From Haemonchus contortus (lineage: Eukaryota; Nematoda; Chromadorea; Rhabditida; Trichostrongylidae), in NCBI GenBank assembly GCA_000469685.2, contig LS997565.1, forward strand, positions 50,924,501 through 50,988,500: a DNA stretch of 64,000 nt. Reading direction: 5' to 3'. Every line of letters starts with the position of its first letter. Position 1 is the first letter of the stretch. The position numbers were made by a program, and so were the translations under genes. This document shows positions 35,101 to 45,550 of the stretch, one piece after another. The notes under the pieces were generated by a model, which was not told where the DNA came from, ran no database searches, and was given only the letters and a program-made list of their open reading frames with translations.

Positions 35101-38100
35101 CCAGTAGAAACTTCTCAACTGCGGCTATAGTGAGCGTCCAGATGGGCCCAATCGAACATTTTTCTGTTTTTGAACGTATAAATGTTGTTCTTTCGAGTAA
35201 CGCTAAGATAATCAATGTGAACGTAGTTCTGTATTCAGATGTCCACGTTCGATCTTCGCGGCTCCACAGCCTCTTTGAGTCCAGTACGCCAGATGGGTCG
35301 ACGCTCGGCCAGTGCAGCTCACCTGATCGCCACACCTTCAGAGAGCCCCGATAGTGTCCGGGCTTTCAACAAAAGGTTTTTTATTCTATTGTGTAGTGTA
35401 ATACTGGATAGTTTCTGCCGTCGTTCTTGATGGTTTGCTCTCATTTCAAGCAAATTTTTAGCGTTTTTCTGATGACTTGTTAATCTCGTCTTTTATCTGG
35501 AATGAGATTTGAACTGCTCTCATTACGACAGTACTTGGCAGTGATCCCCTCACCATTATGCCCCAGATAGCTCTGAGCTCGGGACTTTTGGCACTTGTAT
35601 TTGTCCTACTATTTTTTCGGGAATTTTAATCACTTTCTTTGTTCCATGAGCTCTTTACTTAAGAGCATTTAGGAAAGGGTTGACATATAAAGTGGTAAGT
35701 GAGAATTTCTTCGGCAGACATTCATGCTCTATTGATGGAAAAAGCGATCAAATGGGAACGCGAGAAGGACAACATTTTTATTTCCTAGATTTTCCTACAA
35801 TCGATTTCAATCTTTAAACAGAATAGTGCACCAAAAGAGAAAAGAAGTTCTATGGCAAGTCAGGTAAGCATAAACATGTGTTAGAATGCGCAGTAACTCA
35901 GGCAGCGACCTGGTCCAGACGAGACGACCTCAATGGAGCATCCTGTCTCACGATCCAGACATGGCTTGGAGTACGTGGTGGGGGTGGTGGCCTGATTGTT
36001 GCTGTTGTATTCCCTTCTGCAAATTGGAATGCTGTTTTGGGGATGGTTTGTGAAAGAAAATGCTACTTGTGCCCCCTTGCTTGATCGCTTTTTCAGGCCA
36101 CTATAACCCGAATGTCCATCGGAGGCGGAGTGACGCCGACCTTTCAATTTTATGGTTTCATTTCTAGACCTCATTTCTTTTTGACGTTGTATCAAGCGAA
36201 GTGTGAGCGAAAGTGGCTTCCATAATGTTTGAAAGAATCATGACTCCCAACATGGCGTTAGAAGGGCGATTCACTTTGCTTTGTTTATGTTCTTCCTAAT
36301 TAGGTACTAGTTTCACGGGGTTAAATCCCATCTCACCGTGCGCTGATGATATCTTGAGATTCGCAATCACCAAAACCAACACCTTCTTTCTTTCTGTTGC
36401 AGTCACCATATTGATGACTCCTATTTGAAGTTACAACCTTCATACAATTGTAGTCACAGTTCGTGATTTCAGGTATGGTAGCTCGACACCTTCAGAGACA
36501 AGCAGTGATAAATCGGCTGGTTCTCCCGAGATGCAAGAAGCAGTTGATTCTGTGATACAGAGGCTCGATCGCATGGCAATAGCTGAAGCATCTGGTTTGC
36601 AAGAGCTTGTCAAAACTATGAAACAGTGGCAGAATGTTTTGCGTGTAAGTATTTCTTCATCGCATTCGTAGACACTTCTTTCCTCATTCACTGACGCTGC
36701 TTTTATAGTCCGCCGGCTAGCCCGCGAGCGAGCGGGCGAGCGCACCGGCTGGTGGACTTGCGGTATCTATCAAGATTCAGTTGCAAACAAGTGCCAAGCG
36801 CCGCCCCCCACCCAGCGCGCTCGTGCGCTCGCGGACCGGCCGGCGGACTATGAAAGCAGCCTGAACCCAGAACTTACACCGCACTTTTCAAACGTGAATG
36901 GACTAGTCCGTAACGGAATGGCTAGACATCACCAGTCTTTCAAGTAATGTTCTGCACAAGCCAGGAGTCCCTAAACCGGCTTAGTTGATGCACTGCATTT
37001 TCAAAGGCGGACGAGTTCGCATGCGTTGCAGAGGCTGTAGAGGTTGCACAATTCGTACGGGACGCGGCTTGAACTACTTGAACTCGGTCCCTTCAGTTGT
37101 GGCGACCAACCCTATTTTCTGTCCTCGCCTGTCGCACTCCCGTTTACTCCAATCTTTAACTGCTGTGCTTGCCTGAACAATGGGACTCACACCACCTTTC
37201 CCTCCCCCTCCCCATAGGCTTCACCCGCGGTACTTTCCTCTGCGCTCTTACTTAATCCGCTGACTTTAACGCAGAATAGTTCAAGTAGTCACGTAACCCT
37301 GTAGCCTGAGGGTTTTCTTTTTCTCAAGTTGTCTGGCATTTGTCTGTACGATTATTGTGCCACTAGTCACTTTCGGACTGCGAAATTGCCTTTATACAGG
37401 GCTTACGGAAAGGTGTTCGTTGGAGAGCGAGAGATAGATGGGTAATAGGGAGGGCAAATGAGGTTTTGAAAATGACTGTCTCGAATGTCTGTCAGTGAAG
37501 TTCGGAATCTGGTTAGGTTTGTGGAAGTAGCAATGTTCTTCACTTCACAAAATAGTTTTTCTATTAAAATCACTGGTTTTCAGCGGTCTCACGCCCGATA
37601 TGTGACACGGTCGTCATTATTTCATACTCCAAGCACAGCTAGTGAAGAACTTGACGATAATGTTCTTATGAACGGCGATCTGCAGTGAGTTTCGGTTCAC
37701 AGAATTTTTGTTCCATTTTTTATTTAATACATTTTTTTACTATCTGTCGACTCGTAGTCAACCTGGCCAAACAGTTAAAATCAATGTAAACGGTGGACCT
37801 TGTATGGTAGTCTCAGCAACATTCTAGGTCAGCGGGTGGCGGTAGCTTTTCCCCGAATTCCCACAGCAAGGGGCGATGGTTCCGCTGCGACGTCCATATC
37901 CTTTCAGTGGCAATTCAGACCTTTCCTTTCATAGCGCCTGATATAGGATGCGACGCGATTTTCGCGGAAAAGTACCCACGCCCACCGTAGTGTAAGCATT
38001 GTGCTGTGGAGTAATACTCCGGCACTCCTTGTTTTTCTGGCATCATAAACCTTCCCTCTAAGCAGTGATGGCTACAGCATAGGACGTCACTTTCTAGATT

Positions 38101-41100
38101 TTTTCGTAGGACCGCCTGGAAGGACTTCGTAATGAATTACGGTAGATCGATCCCTAACCTGTATTTTTAAGGGGACATATAAGCATTCCCGGTGCTAAGT
38201 GGGTTGGGGAGGACCACGCGGCGCGGCTGCGGCGCGGCACGCTGCTCCCTCTGGGATAGTACACTCGGCGCGGCATCCTGCGCCCTCTCCAGCGGGATAG
38301 TACATCCGGCGCGGCACCCTGCACCCTCCCCGGCGAGATAGTAGACAAGGAAGGGTAGGCGAGCTCTGAAGGAGAGGTTCACGGGTTTTCACAGGTTTTC
38401 ACAGGTTTTCACTGGTTTTCACTGGTTTTACGGGTTTTTACGTGTTTTCACGGGTTGGGAAATGGAATCAAAATGAGAAAAGGTTGTATAGGAAAGGCAC
38501 TGAGTAGGATTGACTCTCATCCGAAGGCATGGATTTCGCTGCAAATCTGCTGTCGTTGCGCGAATTCACGCTGGTTTCAACCTGGCCGCAGCTGGCTGCG
38601 ATGACGAAGGAGGAGTTCGACGACTGGCTCGCTGCACGAGGACTGCTGTGGAAGGATCGCCCGTGTCCAAACTGTGGAAACCCGAGGAAGGTCACCAAGC
38701 AGATATGTGACAGCGGCGAAGATGGGAGATGGAAGTTCGAGTGCACCTTTCGCTCGTGCGGGCAACCTGGAGTGGACAGGAAAGTTGGATACCTCAAGGA
38801 CACATTCTTCGAGTCCTTGCATGGAGACCGGAAGAAGATCTTCTTAGCCAGCTACCTTTTCGCCTACGACCTAGGCACGACGAAGGAGATGGCTCGAACG
38901 CTCGAGGTGGACGAGCAAACCGTCCAGCAGTGGAGTCAATGGTTCCGAGATGTGCTCGTCGAGCACTACACGAACAACGTTGTACGGATTGGCGGACCAA
39001 ACACCATCGTGCAGATCGACGAAACCAACGTCGTTCGCCGCAAGTATAACGTTGGTCGTGTCGTCCGCAAGGATTGGCTCGTCGGTGGCATCCAGGACGG
39101 TACGAAGCTGGTCTTCATCAGAATCGTCGATAAGCGCGACGCAGCCACCCTGGAGAGGATCATCCAACAGCACGTCGCTCCAGGGGGAACCGTTCGGACC
39201 GATATGTGGGGTGGTTACAATAACCTCTCCAATCTCGGTTACATCCACGAGACGGTTAACCACAGCGTCAATTTTGTGGATCCAGCCACCGGAGCCCACA
39301 CTCAGCGTATCGAGGGGTTGTGGTCTATCCTGAAGGACAGGATCCGCAGACGGCACGGTCTCAGGGGCGATCTCTGGGATGACCACTTCTTCGAAGTGCT
39401 GTTGAAGTGGCAGTACGACAGCGAAAGCCTTTTGTACGAGCTGTGGAGGCTTATCTCGCTCCGGTATCCCATCCGCTGAAAGAGCTTACCCAACGGCCCT
39501 CTTTAGGGCCACCAAAATGCGTTTCAGAGGAATCTAACGTGTATGTAATGTATAAATATATTATGTATTCTGTATGTAATGTGTTGTTACTGAAACACTT
39601 CATGGGGCCTCTCACTAAGGCTAAAAATCGCCTCTGAATTTCAGGAAGGGGAGGGGCTCCGGGGTGGGTTAGCCAATTGGACGTTCAACTTTTATCTTAT
39701 CCCAACCTTTTTGCTTGATATAACAATCTCACCCACCCCGGAGCCCCTCCTTTTCCTGAAATTAGGTGAAAAATACGCAGTTATAACATTAAAAAGCTAT
39801 GAAATGTCCCTAAACACCATTACGGGCTCGCCAACCCTTCCTTGTCTACTATCTCGCTGGTGAGGGCGCAGGGTGCCCGCCGAAGTACTATCTCGCTGGA
39901 GAGGCGCAGGGTGCCGCGCCGCAGCCGCGCCGCGTGGTCCCCCCCCCAACCCACTTAGCACCGCATTCCCTTGTAAGCGCTTCGCAAAAATGACTTCAAC
40001 CTTGAACTGTCGTCCGAAGCTGTCTCTACCACGAATTACTGTAAGAGCATAATCCACCGATGGCTGTCGCAAATATCTCTGGTGCGTCCAGATGAGTCAT
40101 CGTATCTCAGCCCATGGGTGCCTCATGACGAAACACTTTTAAGACAAGCAGAGAAGTGGACTATGTCCAAGGAAGGTTTACTGTGTCGTCGGTGGACATT
40201 TTAAGGGAATGCTCTACTTTGGATACTGCTCTACTGAGGGTTCCACCGTGACCAAGGAGATTTACCCTTCTCAGCTACAGAGTTTGGCCGACTTGTTCGA
40301 AGAAAGCGTGCGCAGCAGAAAATGTTTGCCCTTTTCACGACAGCGCTCAACCGCATGTTGCGAAATTGTTTCGTCAGTAAATTGCCGAACTTGAAAAGGA
40401 AGTGCTGCCCCATTCTCCTTATTCGTCAAGTCTCGCTCTCTCTGATTATCATTTGTTTTTTGCTCTGAAGCGTCACCTTCGCGATAGAAATTTTGATGAT
40501 TGCTTGGGACTCAAAATTGAGACCTCCAGCTTTTTCGAATCGCGACCGCCACCGTTCTGTGCTTCATGAGTCAAAAAATAGCCGGATCTCTAGAAATATG
40601 TTGGGGACAACGATGGAGACTATATTACAATTTGAAATCCTCTTATAATAGAAATAAGACCTTTTAAACTTAAGATTGAAAAGCCGGTCAAAACTTTTAC
40701 TCAACCTAATAGTTGTGGGGGCGGCGGGGGAAGGCGTCGAATTTCGTTGTCGTCACTGTTGAACCTTGGTCTCGGAGAAGTGATCACGTCGAAGCGCTCT
40801 GAATTAATAAGTTGCTCCACACAGAAAACCTTGCAAGGTCCAAGAATATCCCCGTCGTAAAGTATTTTAATTTGGAGTATTTATGATACTTTCAAGAGGA
40901 TCTGTGATGATGAAGGAGTTCGTTGTAGGCTTGGACCCGTCGCAGTCGCTTCAATACCAGCTAGCTGGGTCGCCTAGTACACAGCCACTTTGCAGTGTGT
41001 CAGAAGATTTTATGTAATGCGAAGGATTAGGGAAAGTTGATCCGCATAGATCCCTCACACCATTCAGTGGATTGAGGAAGAACTAGAGAGCTACCGTGAT

Positions 41101-44100
41101 CATTCGGTTGTATTAATTACCCCTTTCTGTTCCCCTCTTGAGCTCGTGCGACGCATCCGGTGTGCGCGTTTGCTGCTCCCTCATCGCATGTGAGTGACGC
41201 GGACTATGAACGTTGTCTGACACAATAGCAATTTTTGTTTGGTCTCTGCCAAATCCTCAGATGCTTGCGATATGGCGCGTTCTACTTGCTATTGACTTTA
41301 TGTCGTTTACTAATTCTCCACTTTTCGATAGCAACCTGTAAAATTTGAGACTTCAACGATCGGACTCCATATGTTGTGCCGAAATTTTTAGTGTCCTGCA
41401 GTATTACTTTGAAATTTTCAGCTCCGAAAACGACAGCGGTATTGATTCGCTACGGCAAAATTATTCTCCGTTTGTGAACGACGGCACTCGAAAGAAATTC
41501 ACTGAAAACGGCGGACGTAAGGATAACAGACGTGTCAAGCAGGTAGTTGTGAATAATTTCTTTTCTGAGCTGCAGTTTATTTATTTTTTTATTTTCTTGT
41601 AGTACACGTGGCGGTATCGGGTTTTATAGCTTCTGGTAGGTACAGCTCGGTACTCTGATAGTTCTGCAGGTGAAAGAGCGTCGAAAGTCGCTGGGAGCTG
41701 TGTTGGATTCATCAGACTTGGAGCACATATACTTGGAGAGTGATCGCTTTTGGGAAATTGCTGAAGATGACACAAAAGTTACCGCAACTGGAAATCCTGA
41801 AATTGACATGTGCTTGCGGTACCACCTCTCTAGAGTGATCAGATGTTTGCAGGTGCGAAAGGACGGTATACAAACTCTTTCTCTCTTCTATTTCATTCTC
41901 ATGATCAAAGTGATGTTGTAACTATAACCTTTGAAGATTTTGGAAAGCATCGCACCCGATTGCCCACTGGTCTATAAATACAGTGATACATTGAAGAAAT
42001 TGGAGCTAGAGTCTGTGACATTGGATCGGTTATTACGGCTAACGAAAACGATACCGGCCGTCCCTAATGTTGCCAGCGGTAAGATATTATAGGTTTTCGT
42101 TTTTTTTTCAGATTGTTCAACGTTGTTTTTTTGCTGTTACCTGTGACATTTGGGGATTCAATTTGTTGTTCCCTCTCATAAATTGGTTTAGTGCCGGGGA
42201 CTATCTTTAACGTACATTTGCGTACTGGTTGAATTAAAACTTGAATTTTCTTCAGCTCTTCTTTTCGTTTGCTGCTCTACTGAAAGTCTAATTGTTCTTT
42301 AATAGCCTTTGACGATGATTGGTAATATTTTGAACACTTGCACGGGCACGCGCCGTCTCTGTTTATTTCTTCCCATTGTCCCTCCTACACAACAGAGCAC
42401 ACGGTGAGCGTTGTATGGGGCTACTCCATGCCATGTAAACAAGGATTCTATACGTTTTCGATCCAGTAGGAGCAATCCATTAATATTTGTAGCTAACATA
42501 CAAAGCTGCTTTATTTTACTCTTATCATTTCCAGGAGCAATGAACATGCGTTTTTTTATGTTGGGAGTAGTTTTTCTCACTGTATTACTTTATCGTGAAC
42601 CCCTCACTTGACGCAGCGCTTTCCATAATCCAGCGAATAATCATTAATGTGCCACGATTGTCAAGCTTTCTGAGCAGTTGAGAGCCCTTATATGAAATTG
42701 GAGGAAGGGATATCCACCCAAAATGCTTTGACCTTATGTTTTGCTAATAAATCTCATACTTTACGGTAAGAGTCAGGAAAGCATGTTATTTTCAGTATTA
42801 TCGGAAATGGATGCGGCTTCGTCATTGCAAGAAATCTGGATGTCTGCCTGTTATCCGCTTCACTCCCAGCTGGTCGTACCGAAGGATGACCTTCGAACTC
42901 AAGTGAAGCTCAACATTGCTCACATCGTCGAACAAAACTACCCACACCTTGTGAATAGAGGTGATATTTCTGAGAATGATATTATCCACTTTCTGAGCAC
43001 CTAATGAACGATCGGTTGCCTTGCTCGTCAAAGTGATAAATATGTATGTGCATCAATTAGTTTGAACGAAAGGAACCGTTCGAAAATTTCAATGAAACTC
43101 CAATCGTAGAAGGAGTTGCGTAGTCACAACGAAATTTCCTACAATATTATAGTCCCTCTTAGATTGTACAAATCCATTTCAGTTGCTGACTCGATTATAA
43201 GGCTGCTGGCCGATTGCGTTCAGGATGATACCAAAATCGTCACCGTTTTCCACTTTGTTGGCATTTTCGAAGGGCGACAATTTGAACCGTACATCGAGAA
43301 CCTTGGGCATGATGGTAGGTTGGAAACGTTTTTGCTGGCTTTCACTTTTTCTCATGAGGAGCACTTTCACGCCGACCTATGTGTGATATTTTCGCAATTC
43401 ATGTCAGAACTCTACGCAAAGTGGTTACCAAGGCAATCTTGTCTTGCCTCTCTGCCCCTTTCTTGTTCATCATTACAGACCACAGTAAAAACTGTCTTTG
43501 TCTGTAGTTATATTGCTCTTTTTATTCCAGGATAAGTTCACTTCCCTTTCGAAAGTAGTTGCAGTTTCGGTTTCCTTTTTCCTCTTTTTTCTCCGAAAGA
43601 GAAAGAGGCTCGACGACTACTGGAAACTCAGTTTTTATAGATGTTCGAAAAGCTGATATTTTTTCGGTCTAAGTTCACCCACTTTTTGGTGTGTCACACA
43701 TTGAAATTATAACAAATTTGTGATAAGTGCTCCGAAATGCGCATAAAATGATCGATTGGTGTAGGACACCCGGTTGAATGGTTGATTAAATCGGCTGTCT
43801 AACATCTGCACATCCTTTATAAATGGGGATCTATTCCATGTATCATTTTGATATTATGGTCCCTTTATTTTTTGAGGATCACTTGAGCTTTCAATTTTTT
43901 CAGCATGGATGATATCGCTGCTCTCAAGTGGACAAGCCTCACGGATCCTACAGGTTGCTGATCGTCTTTCTCGCATTCCTATAGTACCTCCTATTGAGAG
44001 TCTGAAGCAAATAGGAATGATCTTGGCTGATGGCGAGGAGCAGAACCGAAAGATTTTAGGTTTGCTATTGTTGAATACCTCTTTGGTTATAAAATGTTAC

Positions 44101-44971
44101 CTCACGACGCTTCTCGTTCTCTCATTCCAAATTCCAGAAGTTTATTTGCTATACAACTTTCAAATGATTCCCTCTAGTTATGGGTGCGGCAAGAAGCCGA
44201 AAACCTTTTTCGTGACCCGTTAGTATGGGTCCACAACTAGTTAACCGTGTTTGTAATCAGTTTCCCCTCAACTATCATGAAAATCCCCTCTGAAATCAGT
44301 CCCCACTGTTTATAAGAAGTGCTTTTGTGTGGTGCTTCTAAAAAGTTTTAACCAGAACTCGGGTAAACATAATCTGTTAGGTTACGTCATGCAGAATGTA
44401 ATAGGGTTGTAATGAGTCTGAGGTTGGTGTTTTCAGAGAGGTATTTATTGTCGGCAAGAGGTCAACTGCTCTCAGATCTTACTTCATCATATTTGTGTCT
44501 ACTGGAATCGGACGAAGAGCCTGCACGGCTTGGAGCTCTACGAGCGCTCTCCGTTATTGGCGTGAGTAGTTTTTGTTTGCAAGTTTTCAATTTCACTACT
44601 TTTTGCCGCTTGCTCTTTACCCACAGTCTTCCCCATGAATGTTGCCCTTTTCCTTCTTCTGGGTACGAGAGATTAACATCCCATGCTGGAATAAATTTGT
44701 CAGCTTTTGGCGGGAAGATTTCATCATGGGCGGAACTACTTGAAATAGTGGCGTTCCCATGAAGCATGTGGGAATCTTTATGTCGGATTATGAGCAGTGT
44801 CATATCGGAATAGAACCTATCAGTGTATTGCAGAAGCTACGCAACATCAGACAACTACGTTACATCTTGGAACACGATACATCTGAGAAAGTGAAACGTG
44901 AAGCTGGCCGACTGTTGAAACGACTCGACTCTAAAGATGTGCCTTCTGACGAGCAAATTACTAGGATATGA
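24830..44971 (+). CDS. RIPOR: RIPOR/FAM65-family Rho-interacting polarity regulator, 19 exons
   Basis: Exons: 24830-24897, 24956-25046, 27866-27971, 31575-31921, 32043-32188, 32309-32440, 34265-34355, 35239-35375, 35822-35863, 36473-36644, 37584-37684, 41422-41542, 41670-41852, 41937-42078, 42796-42960, 43183-43314, 43904-44059, 44437-44561, 44798-44971. Phases agree at all 18 junctions and the total is 2631 bases (876 residues plus stop). The N-terminus ([18 protein letters not shown]) and the module around [20 protein letters not shown] and [15 protein letters not shown] match the family by order and spacing. Vertebrate members bind RhoA-type GTPases and control cell polarity and migration; that role here is inference from family. 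The linker is Ser-rich and the C-terminus is helical. Vertebrate homologues are usually longer, mostly in the linker. The acceptors of exons 2 and 6 (GGTTAAG, TTATTTAAG) are the least typical. Confidence 0.92.
25083..25500. mobile_element. fold-back element in intron 2 of the RIPOR-like gene
   Basis: The left arm around 25146-25212 (TTTGGCGCGATCCCTTCCAT, then GACGCGGTTTGCGAGCTG) is the inverted form of the right arm around 25366-25428. Similarity continues outward as CAGTGGGGAGG against its inverted counterpart near 25435. The centre encodes nothing recognisable, and the open frames on both strands are by-products of the GC-rich arms. Confidence 0.75.
26790..27110 (+). repeat. dispersed repeat shared with 14690-15020
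   Basis: It carries the same ordered blocks as the 14690 copy and ends in AACCCAAAATTATCGTGAA followed by TCGTGCCTTCAA, the inverted terminal motif of the AAAGGCAC family. Intron 2 of the RIPOR-like gene. Confidence 0.65.
29810..30025 (+). repeat. short-TIR element, degenerate copy
   Basis: It begins AAAGCGCAGTTCACGATAAT and TTTTAGGTGCCC, then shares GTGAAAGAAGCGAG, AAAATAAGGCTCCTC and GGGGTATTTGGACGAG with the copies at 2470, 4010 and 5808. Confidence 0.6.
30454..30599. mobile_element. GC-rich fold-back element (CTGCTTTCATAGTCCGC family), copy 1
   Basis: Inverted ends GACTGCTTTCGTAGTTCGCC and (reverse complement of the right end) GGCCGCTTTCATAGTCCGCC enclose a GC-rich body with GCGGTATCGATCAAGAATCA and AAGCGCCGCCCCCG. 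Copy 2 at 36695 shares this body. Flanks AAT and ACT match in two of three bases. Confidence 0.75.
31245..31470 (-). mobile_element. tRNA-derived SINE, copy 5
   Basis: On the minus strand it shows GGCGGAGTTGCGTTATCGCA, a B-box-like CGAATCTCGGACTATA, GGCCAACCAAAAAGCC and CCATCCCTCCGAGGTCGGCT, followed by a tail shared with copy 4. It ends about 100 bases before exon 4 of the RIPOR-like gene. Confidence 0.65.
32309..41542 (+). CDS. RIPOR: RIPOR-like gene, exons 6-12 (variable Ser-rich linker)
   Basis: Seven exons encode a low-similarity linker rich in Ser, Thr, Lys and Arg, with segments such as [19 protein letters not shown] and [19 protein letters not shown] that look like phosphorylation-prone sequence. 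Exon 10 also contains a predicted helix ([19 protein letters not shown]). Exon 9 (42 bases) keeps frame whether included or skipped. Intron 11 (37685-41421) holds the Merlin transposon. Confidence 0.85.
33725..34115. mobile_element. 391-bp MITE with a perfect 9-bp target duplication
   Basis: TGACTCCGT is present at 33716-33724 and 34116-34124. The ends are imperfect inverted repeats: GGGTCTGGGAACTTCTCCC on the left, and GGGGTAACGGAACTCCTCCC as the reverse complement of the right. A second copy, clearly homologous along its length, is at 57777-58153. Intron 6 of the RIPOR-like gene. Target duplications of 8-9 bp occur in Merlin, hAT and Mutator superfamilies; the ends do not match the Merlin at 38191. 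Confidence 0.85.
34476..34803. mobile_element. fold-back element in intron 7 of the RIPOR-like gene
   Basis: The left arm contains CTCCCAAAGGGGTGCG and GTTGCGCGCGTCCGTC; the right arm holds GACGGACGCGCGCAAC and CTCTCCCAAAG. Outer ends ACAGATGATCT and AGTACTGATCT are also roughly inverted. GC-rich centre with GCAGCCGCCGCATGCGGCGG, itself a short palindrome. Confidence 0.65.
36695..36861. mobile_element. GC-rich fold-back element (CTGCTTTCATAGTCCGC family), copy 2
   Basis: Inverted ends CGCTGCTTTTATAGTCCGCC and, as reverse complement, GGCTGCTTTCATAGTCCGCC, flanked on both sides by TGA (36692-36694 and 36862-36864). The body matches copy 1 at 30454. It lies in intron 10, about 50 bases after exon 10. 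Confidence 0.85.
38380..38458 (+). repeat. ~10-bp minisatellite inside the Merlin element
   Basis: About eight units close to ACAGGTTTTC lie in tandem between the left inverted end and the transposase gene. Units vary at one or two positions. The position suits a 5' untranslated or subterminal binding region. Confidence 0.8.
38529..39479 (+). CDS. Merlin (IS1016/ISXO2-like) DDE transposase, intact
   Basis: A 316-residue uninterrupted frame. Four Cys at residues 46, 49, 72 and 77 (CPNCG ... FECTFRSCG) form an N-terminal zinc-binding motif. A helical segment with [20 protein letters not shown] follows, resembling a helix-turn-helix. The catalytic triad is visible: D164 in [14 protein letters not shown]225 in RTDMWGGYN, and E262 in [13 protein letters not shown]. 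This order and spacing is that of the IS1595/ISXO2 transposase domain carried by eukaryotic Merlin elements. It would cut and paste DNA between the element's inverted ends in the nucleus. With intact frame, matching ends and exact target duplication, it looks recently active; activity is inference. The start is the first ATG in frame; earlier bases lie in the minisatellite region. Confidence 0.95.
   Translation: MDFAANLLSLREFTLVSTWPQLAAMTKEEFDDWLAARGLLWKDRPCPNCGNPRKVTKQICDSGEDGRWKFECTFRSCGQPGVDRKVGYLKDTFFESLHGDRKKIFLASYLFAYDLGTTKEMARTLEVDEQTVQQWSQWFRDVLVEHYTNNVVRIGGPNTIVQIDETNVVRRKYNVGRVVRKDWLVGGIQDGTKLVFIRIVDKRDAATLERIIQQHVAPGGTVRTDMWGGYNNLSNLGYIHETVNHSVNFVDPATGAHTQRIEGLWSILKDRIRRRHGLRGDLWDDHFFEVLLKWQYDSESLLYELWRLISLRYPIR
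39637..39763. repeat. 33-bp inverted repeat at the 3' side of the Merlin element
   Basis: Left arm 39637-39669 (AATTTCAGGAAGGGGAGG, then CTCCGGGGTGGGT) and right arm 39731-39763 are inverted copies with one or two differences, around a 61-base loop. It lies between the transposase stop and the right terminal repeat and could be a nested MITE or a transcript hairpin. Confidence 0.85.
39971..40709 (+). pseudogene. mariner transposase remnant, 5' truncated
   Basis: Plus-strand fragments match mariner transposases in order: a region ending [29 protein letters not shown] and [15 protein letters not shown], then in another frame [20 protein letters not shown] and [16 protein letters not shown], and a degraded DLWKYV..DNDGDYI end. 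The first Asp region and the HDNA motif are damaged by frame changes and stops. The 3' inverted end (reverse complement TTAGGTTGAGTAAAAGTTTT) closes at 40709. The 5' end stops at the Merlin target site. Confidence 0.82.
41100..41222. repeat. possible degraded copy of the CTGCTTTCATAGTCCGC fold-back family
   Basis: Only the right end, GCGGACTATGAACGTTGTC, and a GC-rich stretch before it resemble the family. The left end is not recognisable. Confidence 0.35.
41670..44971 (+). CDS. RIPOR: RIPOR-like gene, exons 13-19 (C-terminal helical repeats)
   Basis: Seven exons encode helices typical of the armadillo-like C-terminus of RIPOR proteins: [67 protein letters not shown] and a final [20 protein letters not shown]. 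The last exon probably begins after GAGCAG (44797); TTGCAG at 44833 is an in-frame alternative. Stop TGA is at 44969-44971. I see no canonical AATAAA in the first 100 bases after it; AATCAAAAATATA is nearby. Confidence 0.9.
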
Positions 44972-45550
44972 TGTTGTGAATCAAAAATATAGAAGACATC
45001 GACAATTATTTGCTCCTTCTAACTGACTTGCTCATTATCCCGACGGAATAGTACTCTTCAAAAGCTATGCTCACTTTTTGCTGTTTCCATTTAGAATTTT
45101 TACGTTTACATTGTGATTGTACATTCGACTTGACTACGTGATTTATAACTAGTTGGATATTTTTGACGGAATCGCTGTGCCTTTGTCTGTGCAGAGTTTG
45201 CTTGTTTCAGTTGCGGGTCGCTCGTAGACACAGCTGAGCACATTCATTTCCTGCTCCTTATATTTGATTTGTTCCACGGTTCTCTATAAGAGTTTCTATC
45301 AAAGAATTGTATGTAGTCTATTCTTTTTTATTGCTTCTACATTATTAGGTCGTCATTCCATTACTGTTCGGTAATGCTAAGCTCATACTAGCTTCTGGAA
45401 TTCACTCAATTCGTGAAAAATTTAATAGCTTCTGGTACTAGTTGGATGCATATTGTCTAAGAGTTTCTGTGATCTCAAATTAGAAATTAAAATGGTTACG
45501 AAATTGTGTCTTCGGTGCAGAGGTTGAAAACGAGTACAGACTTAGGCAAG
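44972..45550. other. intergenic, nothing recognised
   Basis: AT-rich sequence between the end of the RIPOR-like gene and the satellite region. No frames over 60 codons and no repeat of the window. Confidence 0.5.

Larger units (their letters stand above)
38191..39962 (+). mobile_element. complete Merlin-superfamily DNA transposon
   Basis: GCATTCCC is repeated exactly at 38183-38190 and 39963-39970, an 8-bp target duplication. The long inverted ends both start GGTGCTAAGTGGGTTGGGG and run through GACCACGCGGCGCGGCTGC to GTAGACAAGGAAGGGT at about 38360 and 39830. They contain a ~45-bp subrepeat (with GATAGTAC) in three copies on the left and two on the right. The body has one intact transposase gene. 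Length is 1772 bp. It sits in intron 11 of the RIPOR-like gene in the same orientation. Confidence 0.93.

Noticed and set aside
38577..39493. Several other frames inside the Merlin transposase, up to 171 codons on the minus strand
   Set aside because: Shadows of the 316-residue transposase, which has domain support.
41345..41602. A stand-alone 85-codon gene
   Set aside because: The frame covers exon 12 of the RIPOR-like gene plus intron sequence; splicing at 41422 and 41542 gives the continuous reading frame.
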